From Psychrobacter sp. P11F6 (lineage in GTDB: Bacteria > Pseudomonadota > Gammaproteobacteria > Pseudomonadales > Moraxellaceae), in NCBI RefSeq assembly GCF_001435295.1, contig NZ_CM003594.1:1860001-1924000 (forward strand): 64,000 nucleotides of DNA, written 5' to 3'. Under the pieces are notes generated by a model, which was given only the letters and a program-made list of their open reading frames with translations, was not told the origin of the DNA and searched no databases. Both the position numbers and the translations under genes were made by a program. This document shows positions 36,087 to 44,431 of the stretch, piece after piece. Each line of letters begins with the position of its first letter. Within the stretch, counting starts at the first letter, position 1.

Positions 36087-36116
36087 AAAAGCCTATCTAT
36101 AAAAGATAGGCTTTTC
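36087..36116 (-). terminator. Terminator of the carboxynorspermidine dehydrogenase gene
   Basis: AAAAGCCTATCT / AGATAGGCTTTT hairpin with a five-base loop; on the minus strand it is followed by a run of T residues, 18 nt after the stop codon. Confidence 0.85.
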
Positions 36117-36133
36117 TAAATCAAACTCGTTAT

Positions 36134-37408
36134 TTAAATATCAAACGCTAACGCTCTGTCGCCTTCGCTATCTTTGATACGCGTTGGCAAACCAATCTTA
36201 TTTAGCAGATTGATAAATGGCTTGGCATCCAGCTCTTCGACGTTGACCATCTTGCCAGCATCCCACTCACCAGTTGCGACCAGAATCGCAGCAGCGACGG
36301 GTGGTACGCCTGCGGTATAAGAGATACCTTGGCTACCAACTTCGTTATAAGCGTCTTTATGATCTGAGATATTGTAAATAAATACCTCGCTATCGACGCC
36401 GTTGATTTTGCCTTTGACTTTGTCACCGATGCAGGTCTTGCCCGTATAGTTCGGTGCAAGAGAGCTTGGGTCTGGCAGTACCGCTTTGACCACTTTTAAC
36501 GGAATTACTTCTTGCCCTTCAGCAGTCATCACTGGCTGCTCAGAGAGTAGACCCAAACTTTGTAGCACAGTGAATACATTAATATAATGCTCACCAAAGC
36601 CCATCCAAAAACGGATATTTGGTACGTCTAAATTGGCGGATAACGAATGCACTTCATCATGACCACTTAAATAACTGTTTTGCACGCCAACCACTGGTAA
36701 ATCGTCAGTACGCTTCACTTCGAACATTTTATTAGACTGCCACTTGCTGTCCTGCCAAGAGTAGACCGTACCGGTAAATTCACGGAAGTTAATCTCAGGA
36801 TCGAAGTTAGTAGCGAAGTATTTACCGTGGCTGCCAGCATTGATATCAATGATATCGATATCCGTCACCGAACCTGCATCCATCATGTCATAGCCAAGAC
36901 GCGCATAGGCGTTGACCATACCGGGGTCAAATCCAGCCCCTAAAATCGCCGTGACATTATTGTCCGCACAGCGCTGTTTGCGCTGCCATTCGTAATTGTC
37001 ATACCATGGCGGCGTCTCGCAAATCTTGCGTGGATCTTCGTGAATGGCAGTATCGATATAAGCAACACCTGTCTCGATACAAGCTTCCAATACCGTCATA
37101 TTGATAAATGCCGAACCGACATTGATGACGATTTGGATACCCGACTCTTGAATCAACTGTATCAGCGCTTGAGTATCCATAGCATCCACTTGGTGCGTAT
37201 GCAATACGGCAGGCTGCTTGAAGCTATTCTTATCTTTCACGCTTTGGGCGATGGCATCACATTTATCTTGCGTGCGCGAGGCAATATGAATCTCGCCAAG
37301 GATATCGTTATGCATCGCACATTTATGCGCGACCACTTGAGCGACACCGCCGGCTCCGATGATGAGTACGTCTTTTTTGCTAGATTTGGCTTGTTGGTTT
37401 GTGTTCAA
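36134..37408 (-). CDS. Carboxynorspermidine dehydrogenase (saccharopine dehydrogenase family)
   Basis: A 424-residue NAD(P)-binding enzyme that condenses diamines with aspartate beta-semialdehyde to carboxy(nor)spermidine. The N-terminal Rossmann motif is VLIIGAGGVAQVVAHK (about 14-29), with HIASRT, NVGSAFINMTVLEACIETGVAYIDTA, LGAGFDPGMVNAYA and a GTVYSWQDSKW stretch typical of CANSDH. It pairs with NspC on the same strand 285 nt upstream, which makes the assignment firm. No ATG is near the start: the frame opens at TTG (37406-37408), supported by a strong AAGGAGG ribosome site about 8 nt upstream. The leader before it contains a predicted hairpin. Confidence 0.9.
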   Translation of the reverse strand: MNTNQQAKSSKKDVLIIGAGGVAQVVAHKCAMHNDILGEIHIASRTQDKCDAIAQSVKDKNSFKQPAVLHTHQVDAMDTQALIQLIQESGIQIVINVGSAFINMTVLEACIETGVAYIDTAIHEDPRKICETPPWYDNYEWQRKQRCADNNVTAILGAGFDPGMVNAYARLGYDMMDAGSVTDIDIIDINAGSHGKYFATNFDPEINFREFTGTVYSWQDSKWQSNKMFEVKRTDDLPVVGVQNSYLSGHDEVHSLSANLDVPNIRFWMGFGEHYINVFTVLQSLGLLSEQPVMTAEGQEVIPLKVVKAVLPDPSSLAPNYTGKTCIGDKVKGKINGVDSEVFIYNISDHKDAYNEVGSQGISYTAGVPPVAAAILVATGEWDAGKMVNVEELDAKPFINLLNKIGLPTRIKDSEGDRALAFDI

Positions 37409-37513
37409 TGAACAATCCTCCTTTGTGTCTCTGTCGATACCATCGATAGTGGCGAGTCAAAACAGAAACGAGTGAATGATATGCGTGAATTAAAAAGGAA
37501 GACCGAGGAAAAC

Positions 37514-37564
37514 CCACGCACCCGTCGGGCAAAGCACCATTTGATTGTTGGCTTTTGCCCGTGG
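37514..37564 (-). promoter_or_regulatory. Structured leader upstream of the dehydrogenase
   Basis: On the minus strand GGGCAAAAGC pairs with GCTTTGCCC (one bulged A), enclosed by a CCAC/GTGG outer pairing (37514-37518 with 37560-37564). The core 8-bp inverted repeat is CGGGCAAA (37526-37533) and TTTGCCCG (37554-37561). It lies about 105 nt before the TTG start and has no T run, so a leader control element or RNA structure fits better than a simple terminator. Inference only. Confidence 0.45.
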
Positions 37565-37693
37565 CGATTATAACAATTTTTATGAAGACATCGGTAAAAA
37601 TAATGTATAAAAAACAGACGAGTTAAAGTCATCTAAAAACAGACTCAAGCCTTTGATTTATAAAATTTAAATCAATTTATCGACACAACTAAA

Positions 37694-38932
37694 TTAAGAT
37701 AAGCTGGCTTTATAATCTTGATAATCAAATTCGCGCTGCACATCTATACTGCCATCTAGACGACGAATCACAATCGCCGGCATATTAACACCATTGAACC
37801 AGTTCTTTTTCACCATGGTATAACCTGCGGCATTACCAAAGGTTACGGTATCACCTATTTTTAGGTTATTTGGCAAGGCATACTCACCAAAGATATCGCC
37901 CGCCAAACAAGAACGACCATAAATAATGGTATTATCAGCTGATTCAGTATTTTCGCTTATGGGTGCAATATTGGTAGGGTCGATATCAAGAGAGGCAATA
38001 TTCATTAAATCACTATTCACAGCCGCTATCGGCGCTGACTCACGGTAAATTAACAAATCAAGCATGTGCGCTTCAATGGATGAATCTACTACAGCTAGAT
38101 TTTTTTCATTGTGCATAGTATCTAAGACGGTCGTGACCAATGACCCAGCACCATGGATACTTGCCTCACCCGGTTCAAGATAAACTTGCACCCCATATTT
38201 TTCACTAAAGCCTTTTAACCTGTCTGCCAGTTTTTCTAGTGGATAATCAGGCGCGATAAAATGAATACCACCGCCCAAACTCACCCACTCAAGCTGCGCT
38301 AAAACATCACCAAATCTGTCTTCGATATCTGCCAAGCTGGCACTAAAGGCTTCAAAGCTGTCATTTTCGCAGTTGTTATGAATCATTACCCCAGTAATGT
38401 CATCAAGTACCGCTGCAATCTTGTTTTTATCATGTTCGCCCAAACGGCTAAAAGGACGCGCAGGATCAGCGATGATAAACGATGAATTACTGGTCTTTGG
38501 GTTTAAGCGCAGTCCCACTGGTATATTTTTTGCCGCAGCTTGGTCTTTAAATGCATTGAGTTGCGAGATTGAGTTGAAGATAATCTTATCGGCATAGCTC
38601 AATACTTCATCGATCTCATCAGCGCTATAGGCGACGCTGTAAGCATGAGTTTCTTTTTTATTATCACTGTCTTTACCTTTACCAAAAGTCTCGTAGCCAA
38701 GTCTAACTTCATTAAGTGACGATGACGTTGTGCCGTGCAAATAAGGCTGCATCACATCAAACACGCCCCAAGTGGCAAAGCATTTGAGTGCCAATAATGC
38801 TTTAGCGCCTGATAGCTCGCACAGCCGCGAGATAATCTGCATATTGGCAACGATTGCCGCTTCATCGAGCAAATAATAAGGCGTGGGCGGTAGAGATGAT
38901 TGGATAGTGTTTAGCGAAGTTTTTGCATTCAT
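37694..38932 (-). CDS. nspC: Carboxynorspermidine decarboxylase NspC
   Basis: PLP-dependent alanine-racemase-fold decarboxylase making norspermidine or spermidine from the carboxy precursor. Seen: TPYYLLDEAAIVANM at the N-terminus, LALKCFATW with the PLP Lys (about 50), LRLNPKTSNSSF, GVMIHNNCENDSFEAF, VSLGGGIHF, YLEPGEASIHGAG, GRSCLAGDIFGEY with the C-terminal Cys/Asp pair, and GYTMVKKNWFNG. Length 412 versus about 375-380 for Vibrio NspC; a short insert (ISENTESADN) lies in the C-terminal half. First gene of the polyamine pair. Confidence 0.93.
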   Translation of the reverse strand: MNAKTSLNTIQSSLPPTPYYLLDEAAIVANMQIISRLCELSGAKALLALKCFATWGVFDVMQPYLHGTTSSSLNEVRLGYETFGKGKDSDNKKETHAYSVAYSADEIDEVLSYADKIIFNSISQLNAFKDQAAAKNIPVGLRLNPKTSNSSFIIADPARPFSRLGEHDKNKIAAVLDDITGVMIHNNCENDSFEAFSASLADIEDRFGDVLAQLEWVSLGGGIHFIAPDYPLEKLADRLKGFSEKYGVQVYLEPGEASIHGAGSLVTTVLDTMHNEKNLAVVDSSIEAHMLDLLIYRESAPIAAVNSDLMNIASLDIDPTNIAPISENTESADNTIIYGRSCLAGDIFGEYALPNNLKIGDTVTFGNAAGYTMVKKNWFNGVNMPAIVIRRLDGSIDVQREFDYQDYKASLS

Positions 38933-39022
38933 AAGAGGTTACCTAATAGCTGCTGTTGGCATCATGACAGACATAAATATTTGCGCTATAGTAGACTAAA
39001 TTCATCATAATTAGAATATCTT

Positions 39023-39688
39023 ATGTCACTATCAACCGATTATTCCACTGCTACTAGCCAAGCTTATTCATCGCAGCTCGACCCAAAAAACATTCATTTA
39101 GAACATCTTGATGCTAATGCGCGTGCAGTACTGGAGTTTTGGTTCGACAAAGACAATGAGCAATATTGGTTTGCGCAAAATGATGACTTTGATACGCAGA
39201 TAAAGGATAAATTCGGTGGCATCTGGCAAGCTGCCAAGCAAGGTGAATGCGTGACGTGGCGTATCGCAGAAGCACCGACGGATAGCAATAGCTCAATCAC
39301 GGCGTTGGCAGGCAGACTAGCAGAAATTATTGTCTTAGATCAGTTTTCGCGTAATTTATGTCGCGGGCAAGCAGACGCTTTTGCACAAGATAGTATGGCT
39401 ATCGCATTGGCACAAGAGGCTATTGGACAACCACACTTTGATACATTACCGACTGAATGGCGCAAGTTTATCATCATGCCATTTATGCATTCAGAGTCAT
39501 TGGTGATCCATAAGCGCTACTTACCATTGTTTGAAAAATTACATGATGACAATACGCTGGATTTCGAAAATCGTCATAAAGATATCATTGAGCAATTCGG
39601 TCGCTATCCGCATCGCAATGACATTTTAGATCGCGAGTCAACGGATGAAGAAGAAGCCTTCTTGCAACAACCGAACTCGTCGTTTTAG
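39023..39688 (+). CDS. DUF924 family protein
   Basis: A 221-residue cytoplasmic, all-alpha protein of unknown function. Family signatures seen are ARAVLEFWFD, QDVxxF-like EYW segments, EIIVLDQFSRNLCRGQADAFAQDSMAIALAQEAI and KFIIMPFMHSESLVIHKR. It is divergent from nspC, about 90 bp away, and ends before a strong terminator. No catalytic function should be assigned. Confidence 0.88.
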   Translation: MSLSTDYSTATSQAYSSQLDPKNIHLEHLDANARAVLEFWFDKDNEQYWFAQNDDFDTQIKDKFGGIWQAAKQGECVTWRIAEAPTDSNSSITALAGRLAEIIVLDQFSRNLCRGQADAFAQDSMAIALAQEAIGQPHFDTLPTEWRKFIIMPFMHSESLVIHKRYLPLFEKLHDDNTLDFENRHKDIIEQFGRYPHRNDILDRESTDEEEAFLQQPNSSF

Positions 39689-39855
39689 CACTTATATATC
39701 TATATAATTGATTGCAATATGATTTATTCCAATATAGTTACTTTGACTCAAAAGAAGTGTGAAGTACAAGGCAACCAAGTATAGGCATATACACTATTTC
39801 AAGCGAGGTGAACGCCGAACTTCTTTATAGTGCAATGGCTTGACTATCATAATCA

Positions 39856-39897
39856 AGCAAGGGCTGAATCAGATAACTGATTCAGCCCTTGCTTTAC
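39856..39897 (+). terminator. Strong bidirectional terminator
   Basis: Perfect 17-bp stem AGCAAGGGCTGAATCAG / CTGATTCAGCCCTTGCT with a four-base loop between the convergent DUF924 and CAP-domain genes. The T run is short (TTT). Confidence 0.75.
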
Positions 39898-39975
39898 TCT
39901 ACTTACTCTTTAGGTACTTCCGTTCAGATTGGTGCTTTTATTCAGATTAAGAACACGTCTTAGTTCACCTAATTA

Positions 39976-41205
39976 TTAGTTCACTATCCCTGTCGTAAAG
40001 GTAAAGCTCTCACGCTCGATAGTTTTATGATCCACTAAAATATCAAAGCTGACACGGTAGTCACTGTTGCCATGTAAACCACAGTTTTTGCCTTTTTTAC
40101 TAGCAATCTGGCAGCTTTTTAAATTATCAGTGATTGGTAATATAAAAGCTTCGTTTGCTGGTAGTGCATTTGCCGTATTTTTATAGGGATCTTGGCGATA
40201 GTCTAGCAGCTCAATCGGTACATTGATATTTCGCTGGATATCATGGAATGTTACATTGCTGATATCAATCGTTTGAGCGGATGGCATATTGATATAAATG
40301 GGTTGCCCGATAGGATCCACTCGCAAGTCACGCCCTGTATGCTTGACAGGATCTGGCGTCTCATTATATAGCGCGGTTACTGTATCCGTCACGCCTTCAC
40401 ATGGATAAGTAAATACGCCTTTAACCGTATTATCTTTAGTCGCTTGGGTCGCTGCTGCATGGTTGACCAAGACATAACCTTGGTTATTCGCCGCCTCTTT
40501 ATTGTATGGCTTATAGATAACCACGCCAGTACCCGTCACGCTTGCACTAGGCATCATTAATGAACGCAAATGGTAAGGTGCTGCCAGCAAGGACTTTGCC
40601 ATCGAGCCTGCCACAACATCTGAGCGAATAAGATTGCCTGCTGAACTATAGTAGCTAGATTGGGCGATATTCTCAGTCACACCATATCGTACATTTGGAT
40701 AGTCTGCGTTTGATAAACGATCGGTAAAACTTAACCCACCAAAAAATGGATTATTGCTACTGGTAACGCCCGAAATATCTGCAATCTTATTTTCGTAATG
40801 CGCACTGAATGCGGTCGGTGAGCTATTGGCAAAGACATATTTAATATAATTTGCATGTTTAATGGCAACATCATCAAGCGCGGTATCAACAGATAAGCCG
40901 CTCAGACCACAGCTGGTACGTGCTAAACTGAAATTATTGTTGGCAATTAATGCAGCCTTTACCTCATTAGTAGCAGTAGTGCTATCAAGTTGGTCGCCAA
41001 CATTATCGCTTGAATTGTCACTTGTATTACCATTGGGCTGATCGTTTGGCTCGATAGCAGGTGGGTTCGGGCTTGGCGCATTGGTATTAGAGCTGCTATC
41101 AGAGCCACCACCGCCCCCACCACAAGCCGTTATAAATACTGTCAAAAAAAGCACTGCAGCAAGATTTTTTTGTGGCGTACTGATTAATAGCGTACTGAAT
41201 GTCAT
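39976..41205 (-). CDS. CAP-domain lipoprotein
   Basis: A 409-residue predicted lipoprotein: hydrophobic segment and FITACGGGGGG (Cys28 region) at the N-terminus, then a Ser/Asn/Pro-rich linker to about residue 75 and a CAP-like domain with KAALIANNNFSLARTSCGL, IKHANYIKYVFANSSPTAFSAHYE (His and His of the CAP cavity), TENIAQSS, and PYHLRSLMMPSASVTGTGVV. A beta-rich C-terminal domain (SGVFTYPCEGVTDTV onward) follows. CAP proteins are secreted proteins of varied, often unknown, function. It is expected at the outer membrane or surface. The six-Gly tract directly after the Cys is notable. Confidence 0.82.
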   Translation of the reverse strand: MTFSTLLISTPQKNLAAVLFLTVFITACGGGGGGSDSSSNTNAPSPNPPAIEPNDQPNGNTSDNSSDNVGDQLDSTTATNEVKAALIANNNFSLARTSCGLSGLSVDTALDDVAIKHANYIKYVFANSSPTAFSAHYENKIADISGVTSSNNPFFGGLSFTDRLSNADYPNVRYGVTENIAQSSYYSSAGNLIRSDVVAGSMAKSLLAAPYHLRSLMMPSASVTGTGVVIYKPYNKEAANNQGYVLVNHAAATQATKDNTVKGVFTYPCEGVTDTVTALYNETPDPVKHTGRDLRVDPIGQPIYINMPSAQTIDISNVTFHDIQRNINVPIELLDYRQDPYKNTANALPANEAFILPITDNLKSCQIASKKGKNCGLHGNSDYRVSFDILVDHKTIERESFTFTTGIVN

Positions 41206-41293
41206 TTTTTATCCTATAGAATAGTAGCGCGTATATAAGTCAATAAATGCCAGCGTTAAGTATGTGGACATAAACTAAGTAGACTTAAGCTGC

Positions 41294-41587
41294 TAGGGCG
41301 TGTTGAACATTCACAAATGGGCACTGCTGATAGCTAAAATTGTTCCAGACAAGGCGCAAGTCGACGATAATGTTAATACCTTAGCTAGAATTGCAACGCC
41401 CTGCTTGTAAATAGCTGGGGGCAATTTTAGTATCAGCTCCAATATTAACAGAAGGGGACAGAACTCTTTTTTGCCGCTTCATTGTTAAAAATATACGCTT
41501 AGAATGACTAAACTTACTATTTTTAACGTCGAATCGCCTGCAAAATAGCCCCTGTCAGTGCCATGGTCGAATGTTCAACACGCCCTA
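41294..41587. mobile_element. 294-bp miniature transposable element with 19-bp inverted ends
   Basis: Perfect 19-bp terminal inverted repeats TAGGGCGTGTTGAACATTC (41294-41312) and its complement (41569-41587), with TA at both outer ends that may be target duplications. No ORF of usable length inside, so it is non-autonomous. The interior holds a second inverted pair, GTTAAAAAT (about 41484) and ATTTTTAAC (about 41518). The left 75 bp resembles the element at 21627. It lies in the 579-nt gap between the CAP lipoprotein and rnhB. No transposase for it is in the window. The class is inferred from its ends. Confidence 0.65.
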
Positions 41588-41754
41588 ATATCACAGTATT
41601 GAATTTATTTGTAATTGCATTGTAATACAGTCCATAAATTTTTACTTGGTGTTTCTTGAAGACTGATACGTTCATTATAGACTGTCTTATTTTTAGTCAT
41701 GACTATTTTTGCTTAGGCTATTTTAAAGAAGCACGCTCAGCTTAACGTTTATTT

Positions 41755-41799
41755 TTAAGTGCTTTTTTCTTAAGTGATTTGTTCTTAAGTGGCTTTCTC
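41755..41799 (-). repeat. rnhB: Three 15-bp tandem repeats at the rnhB 3' end
   Basis: Units TTAAGTGCTTTTTTC, TTAAGTGATTTGTTC and TTAAGTGGCTTTCTC start at 41755, 41770 and 41785. Since 15 is a multiple of three, each unit brings an in-frame TAA; the third contains the actual rnhB stop. It looks like a duplicated gene end. Confidence 0.7.
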
Positions 41800-42639
41800 T
41801 AATGACTTTCTGACTGGTGCAAAACTACGTCTATGCACAGGTAATACGCCGTATTTTTCGATTGCCTCCATGTGCGCGCGTGTTGGATAGCCTTTATGTT
41901 TGGCGATACCATATTCTGGATGCTCGGCATCAAGCGCATACATGGCTTTGTCACGGCTGACTTTAGCCAATATACTGGCGGCAGCAATGCTGGTATGACG
42001 CGCATCGCCCTTTACCCATGCTTGGCAAGCGATAGTCGATTTTTCTATACCCAGTTCAGCGAGCATTGCCTCATTTAATTCAGGGCAGCGATTACCATCG
42101 AACAAAACTTCGACCTGCCTCATAGAGTTAACAAGATGATGAGCAATGGCTTTTAACAACACTTCGGTACATAAGCGCATACCGAGCATCGTCGCTTGCA
42201 AGATATTGACTTGATCGATGACCGCTGCTGGGATCTCGGCGACAACATAACCAATAGCATGCTGCTGAACCAATGGATAAAGTCGGTCACGCTTCTTTTC
42301 ACTCAGCTGCTTGGAGTCGGTCAAGATAGATAATGGCGTGTCCTTTAATGGCTGCATCTCAATCAATCCTGACCAAGTTTTAGGCAATATCGTAGCAGCC
42401 ACATTGACGCTACCGAGCAACGGCCCACGTCCTGCCTCATCAACGCCCATCTGTAATATTGACTGCTGTAAGCCTTGCTCCACCTTGATCGGATACTGAG
42501 CAAGTAGCTCACCAATATCTACCTCACCCGATAAACGAATAGGCTCAACCAGCTGTAGATATTGACCTTTGATATCAATTTGCTCAATACTTACTTCGAT
42601 CGGGGTGACAGAGTTGTGGGTTTGGTACTGGTTACTCAT
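41785..42639 (-). CDS. rnhB: Ribonuclease HII with N-terminal extension
   Basis: Cleaves the RNA strand of RNA-DNA hybrids, including single ribonucleotides. The catalytic acidic residues are in [15 protein letters not shown] (DEAGRG, about residue 67), [27 protein letters not shown] and KVSRDKAM. The family is about 200-215 residues; here 284, because about 64 extra residues precede DEAGRG ([20 protein letters not shown] ... [11 protein letters not shown]). No ATG closer to the conserved region appears except a Met just before it, so the extension is probably real or mis-called. It follows lpxB by 57 nt on the same strand, the classic lpxB-rnhB order. Confidence 0.93.
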   Translation of the reverse strand: MSNQYQTHNSVTPIEVSIEQIDIKGQYLQLVEPIRLSGEVDIGELLAQYPIKVEQGLQQSILQMGVDEAGRGPLLGSVNVAATILPKTWSGLIEMQPLKDTPLSILTDSKQLSEKKRDRLYPLVQQHAIGYVVAEIPAAVIDQVNILQATMLGMRLCTEVLLKAIAHHLVNSMRQVEVLFDGNRCPELNEAMLAELGIEKSTIACQAWVKGDARHTSIAAASILAKVSRDKAMYALDAEHPEYGIAKHKGYPTRAHMEAIEKYGVLPVHRRSFAPVRKSLEKAT

Positions 42640-42696
42640 AGGGGCGCGGTATCTTTGTAATTAATAGAAGAAGGAATGATCGCAATCAATAATGGC

Positions 42697-44004
42697 TTAA
42701 ATCCGATGTTTCGCTTGGATAAACCATTGCTCAATCACACTATTAGCAGGATCATGATTACTCTGCTGTTGTAATAAGTGCTTGGTGGCGATGAGGTCTT
42801 TTAATTGCTCAGCGTAGGCACGCGGTTGCAGTAGCCGCATGACCGTACGACAGATATTGTCACCACTCGCCTGCTCTTGAATCAACTCAGGAACGATTGC
42901 AGTATCAGCCAAAATATTGGGCAGCGCCACATAAGGCACTTTGACCAAGCGTTTGGCAATCTGATAGGTGAGTTTATTTAATTGATAAACCACCACCATC
43001 GGTCGCTCTAACAGCATCGCCTCTAGCGTTGCAGTGCCAGATGCCAGCATCACAATATCTGAGGCTGCCATCGCTTGTTGACTAAAGGCTGGCTGGCTAT
43101 CATCATAGACCACCACGATGGCAGCACGTAGTTGCTCTGAGCGCTGGTCAATAACATCTTGGACGATATATTGGTGATTCTGGTCGACGGTCGGAATGAT
43201 AAAGCACAGCTTGGGGTCAAGCAATATCAACTTTTGAATACCATCTAACATCAATGGCAAAATAGCCGTGATTTCACCGCGCCGAGAGCCTGGCATTACA
43301 CAAATAAGCTGGCTGACATCGTCAAATCGTTCAATAAAAAACTGCTGCAAGCCATCGTTGTGCCAAACCAGCTCACTACGGCGCTGATTGATCGGTGTTT
43401 CTAACAATGTTTGATCGATCGTACGCAACAGCGGATGACCAACACATATTGCTGGATGATTATGACGCTCATAAACGGACAGCTCAAAGGGGAATAAACA
43501 CAACACAAGGTCGGTCGCCGCTTTAATATTATGAATACGTGACTCACGCCATGCCCAAATAGAAGGGCTGACATACTGCACACAGAATACGCCTTGCGGT
43601 TTTAACTTTTTAGCCACTCTAAGATTAAAATCAGGCGCATCAATGCCAATAAACCAATCAATATCAGCGGCTTTAAATGCGCTCAGTAATTCACGGCGAG
43701 CTTTAAGTAAGTCAGGCAATTGCGCCATGACTTCTACCAAACCCATCACCGCCAAACGCTCTAACGGAAAAATGCTTTGCAGCCCTTGCGCTTGCATCTT
43801 TGTACCACCGACGCCGACCCACACAATATCACCACGTAGATTATTCATCTGCTGCATGAAGTCTGCGCCCAAGCTATCCCCTGACACCTCACCTGCGACG
43901 ATACCGATGACCAATGGCACAGTCTGTAATTCAGCACGTTGAATTTCAGTCTCTGTTTGGTCTATAAGGTTATGATATTGATCAGGCGTAGCAGAATCTG
44001 TCAT
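42697..44004 (-). CDS. lpxB: Lipid-A-disaccharide synthase LpxB
   Basis: Glycosyltransferase condensing UDP-2,3-diacylglucosamine with lipid X in lipid A synthesis at the inner-membrane surface. Seen: IGIVAGEVSGDSLGADFM, IVWVGVGGTKMQAQGLQS, the central WFIGIDAPDFNLRVAKKLK, QYVSPSIWAWRESRI, VCVMPGSRRGEI-like CVMPGSRRGEI, and a C-terminal LASGTATLEAMLLERPMVVVYQLNKLTYQIAKRLVKVPYVALPNILAD. The 435 residues are longer than E. coli LpxB (382), with inserts near the C-terminus (RTVMRLLQPRAYAEQLKDL). Precedes rnhB. Confidence 0.95.
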   Translation of the reverse strand: MTDSATPDQYHNLIDQTETEIQRAELQTVPLVIGIVAGEVSGDSLGADFMQQMNNLRGDIVWVGVGGTKMQAQGLQSIFPLERLAVMGLVEVMAQLPDLLKARRELLSAFKAADIDWFIGIDAPDFNLRVAKKLKPQGVFCVQYVSPSIWAWRESRIHNIKAATDLVLCLFPFELSVYERHNHPAICVGHPLLRTIDQTLLETPINQRRSELVWHNDGLQQFFIERFDDVSQLICVMPGSRRGEITAILPLMLDGIQKLILLDPKLCFIIPTVDQNHQYIVQDVIDQRSEQLRAAIVVVYDDSQPAFSQQAMAASDIVMLASGTATLEAMLLERPMVVVYQLNKLTYQIAKRLVKVPYVALPNILADTAIVPELIQEQASGDNICRTVMRLLQPRAYAEQLKDLIATKHLLQQQSNHDPANSVIEQWFIQAKHRI

Positions 44005-44431
44005 GACAAGCTCTCGATATTAAAAAATACAATAAATGCATATAAAATAAATGAATGATTATTATAAAATACGACGCATAAAATCTGCGCGAAAGCTCTG
44101 TGATACCTAAGCATTCGCCATACTCACTATTTTATCGTCATACCTTTTATATTGTCATCATACGTGACGATGATACAAATAGCTAAATTAGCTGATAAAA
44201 GCTAGAAATGACTACTTAACGGGTTAATTCGTTTTTCTACACGGACAGATAAATTGAGTAACAATCTTGCTTGTTGAAGCGCTCATATACGATTGGCGCT
44301 GAACAAGTATAACTAAGTTTTGGTTTCCTCATTCCAGTTATCAGTCAATTAACTGCGCGACTGCCCTTGTCAACCAACACTTTTGTCCGCATAATGAAAC
44401 TCCCTATAAATCAGCTAGACGATATATAACC
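44005..44431 (+). other. Upstream region of DAHP synthase
   Basis: 427 bp between divergent lpxB and the DAHP synthase gene. No coding sequence or trp-type leader peptide was seen; the region holds the promoter listed separately. Confidence 0.35.
44367..44395 (+). promoter_or_regulatory. Putative promoter of the DAHP synthase gene
   Basis: TTGTCA (44367-44372), 17-nt spacer, CATAAT (44390-44395), giving a start near 44402 and a 5' leader of about 30 nt. Good sigma70 fit but not verified. Confidence 0.5.

Noticed and set aside
37405..37632. 75-residue frame upstream of the carboxynorspermidine dehydrogenase
   Set aside because: No ribosome site, odd composition rich in Arg, Phe and Cys; kept only as a possible leader in the finding, not as a gene.
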